A stretch of DNA of 64,000 nt from Dermacentor variabilis (GCF_050947875.1 NC_134570.1:227649265-227713264); one strand, 5' to 3'. Shown: positions 33,205-45,684, numbered from the stretch's first letter. Notes: a model not told the origin generated them from the letters alone. Numbers and translations are program-made.

Positions 33205-33975
33205 TTACACTATGTTACTAGGTATATGTGGGACAAATGTTACTAGGGGGATAGTAAGACGTCAGTAGCAAGTACATAAGCACATGGAAGTAAAATATTG
33301 CCAGAGTGTTACTAAAGAGCCTAAAGACTTGTGTTGGTTGGCGGTTAGTAGAATATTTACAGACCATCTATGAACATGCTTCAATTGAAGTACGGTAGCC
33401 AATTCTTGATAGGATCCAATTCTTGATAGGATGTTACTAGGGTGTATAAAGACAAATGTTAATAGGTGATTGGTAGGAAGTTGGCAGAACGTTTCCAAAG
33501 ATTGTTCAATTGGAAGAATGTTCATACGGCGTATAAAGAAAGCTTGTCAATAGGGGATCCGTAGGAAGTCAACAGAAAATATATGAACATTTTTCTTTTG
33601 AAAGAATGTTAATATGGTGTATAAAGAAAGCTTGTTAATAGGGGATTGGTAGGAAGTCAACAGAAAATATATGAAAATTTTTCTTTTGAAAGAATCTTAA
33701 TATGGTGTATAAAGAAAGCTTGTTAATAGGGGATTGGTAGGAAGTTGACAGAATATATATAAACATTTCTCTTTTGAAAGAATGTTACTAGGGTGTATAA
33801 AGACAATTGTTCATAGGAAATTGGTAGGAAGTTTAAAGACATCCTATGAACATGTTTCTATTGGAAGTTGGTGGCCAATTGTTTCTAGGATGTTACTAGA
33901 GCGTTGTTAGGATGTATAAAGACAGTTGGTGGGATTTCAATTGACTGTTGGTAGGTTCTAGTAACAAAAGTCTAA
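33205..33975. repeat. Minisatellite, ~88-bp period
   Basis: The box GGTGTATAAAG (with variants) starts at 33441, 33529, 33616, 33704 and 33792. That is 87-88 bp spacing, with a diverged unit near 33910 and older, weaker units back to about 33205. Each unit carries TAGGAAGTxxxCAGAA and a TTTTGAAAGAATGTTA block. The best copies are 33529-33790. The array abuts the 3' end of LINE copy 2. Confidence 0.85.
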
Positions 33976-33982
33976 AAAGTGT

Positions 33983-36900
33983 CTAAAAAATGTTGCTAGA
34001 AATTTTCATAAGGGTCAAGAGCCGGCGAGACCTGCTGGACGGCCCAGGTTTGGCTTTCGTGGTCGTAGCATTCCGCCGCAGCCGCGAGTCGCGGCGGAAT
34101 CGTTGTGCTTGTTGAAGCTTCGTGGGGAACTTGGTGCAATCCCATAGGATGTGCGTCAGGGTGGCCCTCTCACGCTGGCACACGCGGGACACATCACTCA
34201 CATATAATTTCGGGTATAGATGAGTCATTAACACTGGGGTGGGTAAGGAACCAGTTTGCAATTGTTTGAACAGCACCGCCTCCGCTCGGCTCAGTCCCGG
34301 GTGCGGGGATGGGAAAGTACTTCGAGCTGCAGGCGGTGGAACTGTGTAAGCTCGTTGAACGTCGTCATGCGGTCCTTGGCACTATACACTACGTTGGACG
34401 GTCGGTTGCAGCGGCGCGGTTGGTTAGCGCTCGCGCCACTGCGTGTGCCGTCTCGTTGTAGTTATCGTGCTTCTCCGGCGCATCATTGCCCGCGTGCGCG
34501 GGGAACCATTTGATTCTAATATATCGATTCTCTCGTTGCAGGTCAGCCGAACACTGAACGCGCACAGCCTCACCACACACTTTGCCCTTTGCATAATTCC
34601 GCACTGCACTTCGCGAATCGCACAACACCGTCTGGCACCCGAGGTCGGTAATGGCCAGGGCAATGGCCACCTGCTCCGCCTGACACGCCTCTCGGACCGG
34701 TAAGCTCGCCGCTGCCCTCGTCGCGCCGGACGACGCCTCGATGACGGTAGCTACGAACGCCGCGCAGTCTCCCTGGTATTCTGCCGCATCCACGAACCTT
34801 GCGTGCTCGTCCTTGGCGTGAAAGTCGGTGAGGGCCTTGGCCGTCGCCGTTCTTCTCTCCTTGTTAAACTCCGGGTTCAGGTTTCTCGGGATGAGGTCTA
34901 CCCGAATCCGGCGCCGGGTCCCGTCCGGGACAGAAGCGTCGCTACTCGAGTTTTTCGCCCCGGCGTGAAGCCTAAGTATTGAAGTATGCGCCTGCCGGCT
35001 TCGGTCATAGAGAGCCGCTCCAGCTGGGCGGTCCGTTGCGCTTCCGCAATTTCCTCGAGGCTATTGTGTACCCCCAGGCTCAGGAGCTTGTTGGTGTTCG
35101 TACACTCGAACAGTCCGAGCGCCGCCTTGTAAGCTCGGCGTAACAGGGCGTTGATTTTATTCTTTTCACACTGCATCCAGTTGTGGAAGGCTTCAACGTA
35201 GGTGACGTGGCTGATTACGAATGAGTGTACAAGCCGAATCAAGCCTTCCTCCTTCATCCCGGCCTTGCGGTTGGCGACCCGTCTGATGAGCCGCATTGCG
35301 TTGGTAATCTTGGCTGTAAGGCGGAAAATGGTCTCGCCGTTGCCCCGTCGCTTGTCTATAATCATGCCGAGCACCCGGATTTTGTCGACCTCCGGGATCA
35401 CTTGGCCGTTCCTCGTCACGATCTTGATGGCCTCGTAATCCCTCGCTTCGCTCTTGTTACGTCTGACTTACTTCGGCGGTAACACCCGCAGTTCTGACTT
35501 GCTCGGTGAGCAGATCAAACCGGAACCGTTCAGCTGGTCTTCGATCGCGTCGACGGCTTCTTGCAGCGTGCTCTCAATGTGACCATTGCTGCCTCCCGGA
35601 ACCCACAGCGTGATGTCATCGGCGTAGATGATGTGCCGGACGCCCTTTACGCGAGAGAGTCGCTTGGCCACCCCGATCATAACGAGGTTGAATAACAACG
35701 GCGAGATGGCCGAGCCCTGGGGGGTCCCGACACTGCCGAGCCTCTTCTCTTGGAGCCGTAGATCGCTGGCGCAGAGCTCGGTAGTCCGCCCCGTCAGAAA
35801 GTCCTTGATGTAATTGTACGTTCTTGCGCCCATGTTGAGTCTGGACACCTGGGCTAGGATCGCAGAGTGCTTCACGTTGTTGAAGGCGCTCTGCAGGTCC
35901 AGCCCCAGAATGGCCTTGTTGTCTTTCGTTAGGGTGTCATCGTCAATGATATCGTTCTTCAACAGAATCATCGCGTCTTAGGTGCCGAGGGAATGCCGAA
36001 ACCCGATGATCGTGGTGGGGTATAGTCCCGACTCCTCCAAGTAATCCTTACACCTACACATGAGGACGTGCTCCAACACCTTGCCTACGCAGGACGTGAG
36101 CGAGATGAGCTGGAGGTTGTCCGTGTTCTGCGGCTTGCCTGGTTTGGGGATGAGGATGGTCTTGGCAGCCTTCCACTGCTGGGGCAGTGACCCCGCCCTA
36201 CAGCACTTGTTGTAATGACCGGCGAGGTTTTCGATGGCCACATCGCTGAGGTTCTTGAGCGCTCTGTTCGAGATGTGATCCGGGCCGGCCGCCGAGTTGC
36301 TGTTTAGTTCGTGCAGGGCCGCTCGCACCTCCTCGACGCTGATGTCGCGGTCGAGCTTCTCGTTGGCCTGACCGCCGTACTCGGGATGCCTTTCCGTGGG
36401 TGTAACCGGAAGGTACTTGCTGTCTATGCGCCTGATTACTTCGGTTTCCCCATTTTCCTTGACTGCTCTGTGAATGATCATTGTGAGGCGGTCGCGTTGG
36501 TGGGATTTTGTTTTAGTCTCGTCGAGCAGACGCCGCATCAAGTTCCAGGTTCTGCTGCAATGCATCTGCCCGTCCGCAGCGTTACAGATTTCGTTCCACT
36601 GTTGCGTGCAGAGCAGCCGACAATGGACTTCGATGGCGCGATTCAGCTTCGCCACCTTCTTCCTTAGGCGCCGATTTAGTCGTTGCTTCTTCTACCTGTT
36701 TAGAATAGATTGCTTTGCTTCGAATAAGTGCACGAGGCGGCTGTCAACCTTGTCGACCTGCTCATCCGTTTCTACGATTTTGGTCGCCTCCTTGACCTTC
36801 CCCGCGATGTGGGCTGACCATTCTTCTATGATCTCGATTTCCTCCATCTCCGTTGGTAACAGGCTACGCGTAAGGCATCCCAATCCGTAAAATTATGTTT

Positions 36901-37638
36901 TCTGGTATCCTCAGAGTCCTTGACCTCCTCCGGTATGATGACCTCTACGATGTAGTGGTCGCTGCCGAGCTCTGACCCCGTGTTGCGCCAGGAGATATTC
37001 CCCTTCTCGTCGTTCTTCACGAACGTGAGGTCCGGCGTCGTATTCCTGGACACAGAGTTCCCAATCCTTGTAAGGTCAGTCGGGTCTGTGATGAGGGTGA
37101 AGTCCAGGTCTAATGTGTCTTGGAACAGGTCTCGCCCCTTGGCCAATTGCTTGTTATTCTCCATGCCGGGTGCGCCGCGTTGAAGTCCCCGCAGGCGACG
37201 AGCCTATGAGTCCCCGCCACGGTGCTGGCTCTGTGAAGGAGCGTCTTGAATTTTTGCTTCCAGTGTGAAGGGCTACTATAGACGTTAAGCAGCTGGAAAA
37301 GTGCTGTTCTTTTGTTCCTTGCCCGTAACGACCTCGATGAGGGTGTATTCAATTTTACTGTTGTGCAACTCGTGCTCAATGAAGGTGAGTCCCTTGCGAA
37401 CCAATGTGCATATCCCTCTACCACCGTTGACCTTCGGAGACTTGGCGTATACCCGATAACCGGGTAGCGACACTGCATCAGTGCGAGTCTCTTGTATCAT
37501 AATTATATCCGGCTTGCGTGCTACTTGTGTTATGTGTTGCTGCAAGACTGCCCTCTTGCTAGCGAAACCCTTACAGTTCCAGTGCCAGGTCACGAGTCCC
37601 TTCACTGCTGTAGTTGTTGCTGTTGCTGGAGCGGCCAT
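33983..37638 (-). pseudogene. LINE copy 2 ORF2: endonuclease, RT, RNase H, decayed
   Basis: The ORF starts at the Met at 37638 (VTWHWNCKGFASKRAVLQQH). The endonuclease frames are 37285-37638, 37110-37478 (CGDFNAAHPAW) and 36826-37164 (TTPDLTFVKND, LGSDHYIVEV). RT starts in 35978-36655 (AAGPDHISNRALKNL, ILIPKPGKPQNTDNL). After an in-frame stop at 35975-35977 it continues in 35468-35971 with GTPQGSAISPLLFNL and IIYADDITLWVPGG. Thumb and RNase H lie in 34898-35419 and 34389-34793 (AIALAITDLGCQTVLCDSRS, KWFPAHAGN). The C-terminal Cys/His motif (CQRERATLTHILWDC) is in 33983-34276. At least five frameshifts or stops are present, yet the RT active site is intact. Confidence 0.83.
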
Positions 37639-39490
37639 GATTGTTGCTGATTGTACTGCTGCGTTATTTGCTGTATTGCGTTCGTTAACTGCTGACACGT
37701 CCGCTCGATGCCAGCGAACCTGTCGTTAATCATCTTGGTGAAGGCTGTCTTAATATAATCTTCGAGCCCATCTAGGTGTTCCTCGATTTGGTCGACCTTG
37801 TCTTTCAGGTTGTCCACTCGGTCGTTGAGCTTGCGCTCCTTCAGGTTCTCGATCGTTCGTCGCTTGGGTGCCGGTTCCTTCTCAGCGGATGTTGGCGGTA
37901 CAGCGCTGCTGATGCTGCGTGTGGGTTCACATGATACCGCTTGGGGCGTTTCGTTATTGGTACAACGGGTCGTCAGAAGCTTCTTGATTTTCGCGATCTC
38001 GTTTGCCATCTTGCTAATAGTGTTCTCTTGCCTAGTGACTTTCGTCTCGAGCTCGTTGTTTTTGCGCCTAAGTGCCTCGTTGGCTTCCTTCAACGTCCTC
38101 ATCGCCTCGTCTTCCCTCGTCTTGCTGCTGTTGTTGCCATTGACGGTCTTGCTGATGCTAATGGTCTTGGTCGTTGCGGTGGTATTGGAGGTGGTGGTGG
38201 TGGTACCCCCCTGTGCTTTCTTGGCACCGTGCCTTGCTGCATCGGCCCAGCTCACGCGGTCACGTGACTGTGATCGCTTACGGCTAAGGCTACGCTGTCT
38301 ACACTCGCTTGCCCTGCGCTTCGAGACGGAACGTGACGCGTGGCGACAAGCTGGGTCGGCAGATGTTGCAGTTGCTGACATCAGCGATGGAAATTCCTCA
38401 GCTCTGAGAGACGCTCTTTGTTGCTGCTGTGCTTGTTGTTCGGCCATCTTGCGCTCCCATTGCCTCTTTGTAACTACGTATGGGACCTTGTACCTATTCT
38501 TGCAAACCTTGTCACCGGTCAGATGTGGCCCTCCGCACAATCTGCATGTGGGAGTACATCTATGGTCTTCCTTGGGGCCAACGGCCCCGCAAGCAAAGGA
38601 AGCCCTCACGTGAGGGTTTGGACAAACGTCGCGGCGGTTGCCCACATTTCCGCACTGCTTACGTACATCGAATTGTTTTCGAAATAGGCTGCACTTGGTG
38701 AGAACGGGACCATAGCACACGTAATTCGGGACCTTCAGGCCCTTGAAAGCCACGATGACTGTGGTCGAGCTACCAATCCTCTTCGCGCGAAGTGCCAAGG
38801 GATTTCTCGAGTTAACAATGTTCCGGTCGATTGCGGCCGTGGAGTCCTCTATTGGGATGCCTCTAATAACGCCTTTGACGGTGCCATATGGCGCGGTTTG
38901 ATATGCGCCAACCACGTGTTCCTTGCCACCAATGCAGATCGATTTTATCTCGGCGTAACGTGAAGCACGTATATCGTCGGGGGTACTCACCACCATGATG
39001 TTTTGTTGCAAGTTGGGGCAGAAGGTTCCGCTGCTCCGTCCTCCCTTGATACGTTCGCCGCCATCATGATGGCTGATGCCACGGTGGCGGTCCGAGTCCT
39101 CGCGATGTTAAGTCCTTCCCGAGGTCGCACTATCCCCTTGGTCTCCTCTCTCGGTAGAGCGTCCGCCATGCTTGTTGCCCTCGTCACCGAAGCTTTCACG
39201 TTCCTGGCGAAGTTCTTCGTCGTAGGTCTTGACTGGCGAGCGGCAGTCCCCTCGCCGGCCAAGGTCTCTATGCGGCGGCCTACGTGCGACCAGTCTGCAT
39301 CGTCGTTGAATTCCTCGGAAGAAATTTCTTCCCCTTGAACTTCAACACACACCTGGCTAACGCCAGAATTCGCCTGGTCCCGAACAATGGACGTATCCAT
39401 CTCGGTCGACATGTTCGTACAGCTGCCGCCCGAAGACGACGACCTTTCCTCGCAGAGGTTAAGCCTGGCTATGGGCAGTTCCAAGCTGTT
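33985..39490 (-). mobile_element. I-clade LINE, copy 2, near full length
   Basis: This is a second I-clade LINE in the same orientation as copy 1, with the same ORF1-ORF2 order and homologous motifs but strongly diverged protein sequence, so it is a different subfamily. The 3' end is inside or next to the minisatellite near 33985 and lacks the tetranucleotide tail of copy 1. The 5' limit is near or above 39490. Confidence 0.82.
37602..39484 (-). pseudogene. LINE copy 2 ORF1: Gag-like protein, decayed knuckles
   Basis: The N-terminal frame is 38987-39484 (preferred Met 39412 or 39484), acidic and Ser/Thr-rich. A frameshift near 39000 leads to the main frame, 37602-39011. That frame has an RRM-like start (QQNIMVVSTPDD), damaged knuckles, an Arg/Ser block and two coiled coils, and ends in a Gln-rich tail (QQQQLQQ). 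In the first knuckle (VRKQCGNVGNRRDVC) the first Cys is Arg and the His is Asn. The third (CRLCGGPHLTGDKVC) is intact. It overlaps the ORF2 start by about 37 nt in another frame. In copy 1 the ORFs overlap by 8 nt. Confidence 0.82.
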
Positions 39491-39699
39491 CGAATAGGCT
39501 TAGTGGAACGGCGCCGGCCTCCACGGAAAGTCCCGGGAAATTGGCGAAAAAGCGTACCTTTTGGTAGCCAGTGGTACTGGTTGATGACCCGCACTCTCAC
39601 GGACAAAGTGGTAATATTTATACCGCGGTAAAAAATAATTAGCAGTGCAAAATTGGTCATAAAATCCCGAGCCGATGTGAGCACGTCAGCTAATACCGT

Positions 39700-40370
39700 G
39701 GCTCATACCTACAGCCCCCTGGGGGGAAGAGAGGTGAAGCACTCAGCCAGGCATCACTGAGGACTTGCAGAAGGAGTCGACATTCGTTGCACCACAGCCG
39801 CACAGCCTCTGCTCGTGCTCCGCCATTCTAGTACGATTTCAACGTTTTCGTGCCACTCGAATCAAACTCAAGAAAACAATGAATCAAACATGCCTAACCG
39901 ACTAAGTCTATTAAATGAAAGGTGGCCATTGATAAAGATGAACTGTTCTGCGGGATACTCTCAATCGGTTATTCGAGTAATCGTTCATCGATATAACCAA
40001 CCCTATAACACATAAACTATTTCTGCCAAATGAGAACACCTTTTACTAGGGAATTTCATATTATATATTGATTTAATACCACACCTGGTGATTAGTCTTT
40101 GGTACAAGTGGTTTAAAGACAATTGCTTTCGTTTCTTTTTTTCAGCTTTCATTTGCACGAATTCACTACGCTCCAGTAGTTAAGCTTTCCAAGTGCAGAA
40201 TTTGCATCAGCACTCAGTCTATTAGGATTTACAGACTGCATGAATATGTTTGCGTCATCCGTGTACATAATGAAAGAGCCTCCACAGTGAATTTCATATT
40301 GTCACGATTCACAAGCAGTAGGAACTGATAAAAAGGGACAGGACACTTTAATTGCAGGCCAACTGAAAAA
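39700..40370. other. No recognisable gene
   Basis: This is unassigned sequence between LINE copy 2 and the Gypsy 3' end. It holds only short frames and no tandem repeat. Confidence 0.4.
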
Positions 40371-40520
40371 ATCGTGCAGGGACCTCTTCCGGAATGCGCG
40401 CGATCTTCGTTTGCCTCTACGTACCGCGTACTGGATGTGGCATTTGCCTCCCTCCAGAGAGAGCATCGTCCCGGTGCTCACCTAGCGGCAGGAAGATGTG
40501 TCAGACAAGGTGTGGGCACT

Positions 40521-43500
40521 TCATTCCGAACAATAGGGCTTCATGTGCACAATGTGCACAACTTCTGGTGGACGCTGTCTCGCCCTGGAGGAGGCAGGAG
40601 TGTCAGGGGCAACCTCATAGTTCCGATCGCTGAGGCGCCGTAATACCTTATACGGACCAAAGTACCGCCTGAGTAGCTTTTCTGAAAGCCCTTGCCGACG
40701 GATGGGACCAAACCCACACTTTGTCGCCTGGCTTATATGTGATGTAGCGACGCCGTAGATTGTAGCGTCGAGCGTCGTGGTCCTGTTGTCGGGCGATTCT
40801 GACGCGGGCGAGCTGTCTCGCTTCTTCAGCACGTTGAGCGAAGGCTTCACCGTCCGTGCCATTATCACCGCAGTCATGTGGCAACATCGCATCTAGCATC
40901 ATCGTCACTTCACGGCCATGAAGAAGGCTAAATGGTGTCTTTCGAGTTGTTTTCTGTTGAGCAGTGTTGTAAGAGAATGTGATGTACGGTAGAATGTCAT
41001 CCCAATTTTTGTGCTCCACGTCTGCGTACATACTCAGAATGTCGGCGATAGTCTTGTTCAAGCGTTCTGATAGGCCGTTCATTCAGGGGTGATATGATGT
41101 GGGCTTTCTGTGGGCCTGCCGCTGAGGCTAAGCACTGTCTTCAAAAGTGTAGCAGTAAAGGCAGACCCTCTGTCCGCAATTATCACCGCTGGTGCACAGT
41201 GCCTCAGAACCACGTTTTCAATAAAGAATCGCGCTGCTTTGACAGCGGCGCCACTTGGAAGAGCCTTGGTTTCTGCACAGCGCGTCAGGTAATCGGTGGC
41301 AACTATTACCCACTTATTGCCAGCATTGGAAGTCGGGAATGGTCCGAGAAGGTCCATCCCGATTTGGGCAAATGGGGTCGTGGGGACATGGGCTGGTTGT
41401 AGAGGCCCAGCTGGTTTCATATAGGGTGGTTTGCGTCGCTGACAATCGAGGCACGTGCACGCGTAATGTTTCACAAAGGTGGCAATCCTTTGCCAGTAAT
41501 ATTTCCCTTTGAGTCGGGCCAGTGTTCTCGTGTAGCCGAGGTGACCAGATGACGGAGGCACGTCGGGAAGTAGGCGGCTGCTTCCGCTTGCAGAGAAGTT
41601 CTTGTAAAGAACATCATTACGGAAGCAGAATGATGGCAAGATCCTTGCAAATGTTTTGGGGGTGCTTGCAATCCGGCCTTCTAAAAATTCAATAAGCGGA
41701 ATCAGTTCTCTGTCTTCCCGCTGCTGACGAACAATCGAGGCCGTGTCTAGAACACCTAAAAAAACCCATGTGTTCGTCATCTTCTGCGACTTCCTGCTCA
41801 GTCGGTGACCTTGAAAGGCAGTCGGCGTCGGAGTGCTTTCTTCCGGACTTGTACACCACTATCATATCGAATTCTTGAAGCCTTAGGCTCCAACGCGCTA
41901 GACGACTGGACGGATCCTTCAAGTTCTCAGCCATCAAAGTGAGTGATGATCGCTGACAACACTGAAGGAACGGCCATAGAGATACCGGCGAAACTTCATA
42001 ACTGCCCATACCACCGCAAGGCATTCCTTTTCTGTGGTTGAGTAATTAGACTCAGCACGTGAGAGCGTCCTGCTTGCGTATGTAATGACTCTCTCGGCTG
42101 AGTCTTGCCACTGCACGAGCGCAGCGCCGAGACCTACGTTGCTAGCGTCCGTATGAATCATGGTAGGAGCGTTCTTGTCAAAGTGAGCCAGTACAGGAGG
42201 TGTTTGCAGGCGCTGTCGGAGATCATTAAACGCTGCTTGTTCTTCTTCGCCCCATACGAAGGCAACGTCTTCTCTTGTAAGGCGCGTTAAGGGTGAAGCT
42301 ATATGTGAAAAATTGGCTATATATCTTCTGTAATACAATCAGAGACCTAGGAAACGCCTCACTGCCTTCTTATCCGTTGGTGTTGGAAACTTTGCGATGG
42401 CCGTGATCTTGTCGGGGTCAGAGCGGACGCCTTGATGACTCACAACATGACCTAAGAACTGGAGTTCCTCGAAACCAAAGTGACACTTTTCTGCTTTCAG
42501 TGTTACTCCGAAGGACCGGATTGTTTGTAGAACCACCAGCAGCCGTCTGAAATGTTCTTCGAACGTTTCCGAAAAAAACTATGACGTTTTCGAGGTATAC
42601 TAGGCATGTCTGCCACTTCAGGCCTGACAGAACCATATCCATGAGTCGCTGAAAAGTTGCTGGAGCTGAGCATAAACCGAAACGCAGGACCTTTAATTCG
42701 TAAAGCTCATCAGGCGTTACGAAAGCAGTCTTTTCACTGTCTCTCTCGTCAACCTCTATTTGCCAATAGCCACTTTTGAGGTCCATCGACGAGAAGTAGT
42801 GGGCATCCGTCAGCCTGTCGAGAGAATCGTCGATACGCGGTAATGGGCGTACGTCCTTTTTTTGCCACCCGGTTCAACTTACGGTAGTCGACACAAAAAC
42901 GTAGATTGCCGTCTTTTTTTTTACCGTCACTACCGGCGATGCCCACGGGCTTTTTGATGGTTGGATAACGTCGTCTTCAAGCATTTTCTTCACTTGCTCT
43001 CGGATTGCTTCGCATTCTATTGGTGCTAGACGGTACGGGCTTTGTCTGATTGGTCTCGCTGTCTCCTTCGTAATAATCCGGTGCTTTGTCAGTGGCGTCT
43101 GACCAACTCTGGATGTCGACGAGAAGCAAACGCGAACCTGGTGAAGCATGTCCACAAGGCGTTGTCTTTCCGCTGGTGATAAGCTCGTGCTCACGTCAAG
43201 AACAGCTAATGGTGCCCAAGCATCTTGCTCTCCTTGTTGTAATGCAAAGCATTCGCCGAATTCCGCAATCTCGTCGAGGTAAGCAACTGCTGCGCTTTTT
43301 GCAATGTGTCGCCGTTGCTTGCTGAAGTTTGTCAGCAGTAGTTCTGTCTGCCCATGCATTACATTGACGAGACTTCTGGGTGTGGCAATACCTTGAGTGA
43401 GCAACAGCGTAATTATCTCCTCCGCAATACCTTCCACATCGTACTCTGTGTCGCACCTGACGGAAACAAGACGGCAAGATAAGGGTGGTACGGTCACGTC

Positions 43501-43931
43501 GTCTATGGTGCGCTAAGACTTGCGTTTAGTTCTGCACTTTCGTCCCCAGAAAAGGTTAGCATACCTTCTGGTATGTTGATGACCGCGCCGTACTCGCGTA
43601 AGAAGTCCATACCTAAGATTACATCCTTGCAGCAGTCGGGGAGAATAAAAAAATTTGCGACGAATGGCGAATCCCTTATGTTGACCCATGCAGTACACTT
43701 GCCAATCGGTGTCAGTAGCTGGCCTCCAGCACCTCTAATGTGCGGCCCTGACCATTCCATTTTCACTTTGCGAAATCTGTCCGGCAGTTTTTCACTTACG
43801 ATCGAAAAGTGCGCGCCAGTGTCTGATAGCGCCGTCACGTCGTGGCCGTCAATTGATACGGTAACATCGGCGCTAACAATCTCGTCTGTCGTCCAATCAT
43901 CCGGCTGTATCGGCTTCTCGTTCGACGGCAA
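40521..43931 (-). pseudogene. Gypsy pol: protease, RT, RNase H, integrase, decayed
   Basis: Protease (43503-43931) has the active-site ALSDTGAHFSIV and VILGMDFLREYGAVI. RT begins in 42874-43497 (APIECEAIREQVKKML, SPWASPVVTVKKK) and continues in 42418-42786 (MDLKSGYWQIEVDERD, LRFGLCSAPATFQRLMD). The catalytic box reads LVYLENVIVFF, where Gypsy has YLDDVIVFS, so both active-site Asp residues are replaced. RNase H is in 41934-42338 ([16 protein letters not shown]). Integrase has HLGYTRTLARLKGKYYW and CTCLDCQRRK (zinc motif), IGMDLLGPF, IIADRGSAF, then a stop at 41079-41081 and NGLSERLNKTIADIL in the next frame. The C-terminus is FGPYKVLRRLSDRNYEV. Frames change at least six times, and the RT mutations make it catalytically dead. 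Confidence 0.87.
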
Positions 43932-44590
43932 CGGGGGATTTACGGCCCTTCGACGTGCGGCAACCTTCCCCCCAGAGGTCGCGGCCTTCAGTTTCCTTGG
44001 CGTGAGCTGGGAAATCGCCCTCGGGCCACGTCGGTGGAAGTTCGTCTTGCAGCTGGAAAACGATGTCCCGGAGAAGGGGAGCGCGACCGGTTACTGGGAG
44101 AATCGGCTTGACAGCTCGTCGAATTCGCGTCGATGTTCGCTCGGCTGCCGTCAAAAGCACGACGACAAGCAATGGATGGAAACGCTTGGTACCCTTCCAC
44201 ACGATAAGGGCAATAATGGCAGATGTGGCCCGCTTCCCCACAGTGGAAGCGCAAGGGCCTGTAGTCAGCTGTGCGCCAAATGTAGGTTCTGCGAAGCGGT
44301 GGTCGCGTCGGTTGTTCCCTATGGTACCGAGGTGATGCCGGGGCTGACTGCTGGTGATACTGTGGCGTCGGCATCGGGGGTGGCGGTCGATGGAGAACAT
44401 CTGAGTAGCTGGGCTGCAACGTCTGGGAATTTGGCTCGGCAGCCGCAAACGCTTGATTTATTTCTTGGCGCACAACTTCAGCCACTGACGTAGTTGTGCA
44501 TTCATTTGGCGTGGCAGTGAGTGTCTTAATTTCTTCCTGAACAATTTCGCGTATCAACCGGTGCAAGCAACCTTCATCTGTGACCGTCAC
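43897..44590 (-). pseudogene. Gypsy gag C-terminal part
   Basis: The frame 43988-44590 has VRQEINQAFAAAEPNS and a Pro/Tyr-rich region, then a knuckle-like FHCGEAGHICHYC in which the Cys that should start the motif is Arg. An Arg/Ser-rich tail follows, then a change of frame to 43897-44448. The N-terminal capsid domain, like the one at 776-1326, is missing. Confidence 0.75.
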
Positions 44591-44672
44591 CGCTGCGGCG
44601 CTTACCGGTCCAGTGCTGGTCAGGTAATCATACTGGCGGCTGTGTAGGTGTAACGCGCGCTCTTATGGCCGT

Positions 44673-45656
44673 CTATTCTTTAATAAGTTCACCGACGCTC
44701 GTTGGCGGGTTCCGCACAAGACCGGAAAACAGCTGCTTCTTTACGGAGCGGAGTATATCTCTGGTTATCCAGGGATTCTTTTTATTCGTGCGCTTAGTTT
44801 TCTTAGGAATAAAGTGATTAAGGCACCGTTCTGCTAATGCCGAAAAGAATTTCCATTGTTGGTCCGTGCTAGCACCTAAGTCATACAGCTGCATAAAATC
44901 TGAATATGAATAATCAAGACAGTCTATCACAGCAGCGTCATCAGCGTCATGAAAATTAAAGAAACTTTTTTTGGACGAAGTACTTATGACATCTGGTGAT
45001 GCCTTTAATGACAACAAAACCAACCTGTGATCTGACAAGCCCTCCAGTGTTTCACATTCGCAGACAGAACTTTGTATTCGTTCGGAAACAAAAATTAAAT
45101 CAAGTATGGATGATGTTGTAGGACATATCCTTGTGTAACCAGACACAACTTGAACTAAATTATGACAAAAAGCCAGTTCAAGTAACTGCTCACAACTAGG
45201 CACTTCTCGTGTTCGAGGTAATTGCGAACACCAGTCAATGCCGGGTAGGTTGAAATCTCCAACTAACAATGTCCTACTATCCTGAGGCAGGTAAGTGTCC
45301 ATAAATGTTCGTAGATTTACCAGGACGTCCAACGGAGCATTTGGAGCCCTGTAAACACCCCCAATGAAGACTGTTTGTGTATCTAATTTTATCTTGACCC
45401 ATAGTGCTTCTACGCCATTCACATCTGGAAGTACAAGAAAATGCTATGTTGTCTTTGATAATTAACGCAACTCCCCCCCTCTGTCTTCTCGGTCCCTTCT
45501 TACCATTTTATAGTTAGGAGGGGTGACTTCAGTGTCGAGTACATCCTTGTGCAGCCAAGTTTCTGTGACTACTATTAGGTGAGGTTCATGTTCTATGATT
45601 AGGCTTTCTAATTCGACAAGTTTGTTTAATATGCTTCTGGCGTTCACATTTATCAC
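44673..45656 (-). pseudogene. CR1-like LINE ORF2 endonuclease part
   Basis: The ORF starts at or before Met 45656 (NVNARSILNKLVELESL, LIVVTETWLHKDV). A G-run frameshift near 45466-45480 leads to the second frame 44673-45422, with VFIGGVYRAPNAP, LLVGDFNLPGIDWCSQ, SSILDLIFVSERIQ and GLSDHRLVLLSL. These are the conserved APE endonuclease blocks (GDFN, SDH). The frame ends with a stop as RT should begin. It would nick target DNA for target-primed reverse transcription. Confidence 0.8.
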
Positions 45657-45684
45657 TTTGAAAGGTGTTGACCCTTTGTTCCTG

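Larger units (their letters stand above)
40375..44660 (-). mobile_element. Gypsy LTR retrotransposon, 5'-truncated, decayed
   Basis: On the minus strand the order is gag C-terminus, protease, RT, RNase H and integrase, which is Gypsy order. After the integrase stop there is a purine tract CTGGAGGGAGGCAAATGCC at about 40447-40465, then about 80 bp that may be the start of the 3' LTR, cut near 40375. There is no 5' LTR or primer site. Sequence simply meets the CR1-like LINE at 44660-44673. Confidence 0.85.

Noticed and set aside
33205..33975. Possible CRISPR array (regular repeats)
   Set aside because: Unit spacing is 88 bp with no distinct short repeat plus unique spacers; the whole unit is repeated, so it is a minisatellite, and the DNA is eukaryotic.
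37798..38613. 271-codon plus-strand frame, Leu/Val/Ser-rich
   Set aside because: Antisense of LINE copy 2 ORF1; its hydrophobic look comes from the complement of Gln/Lys/Asn codons.
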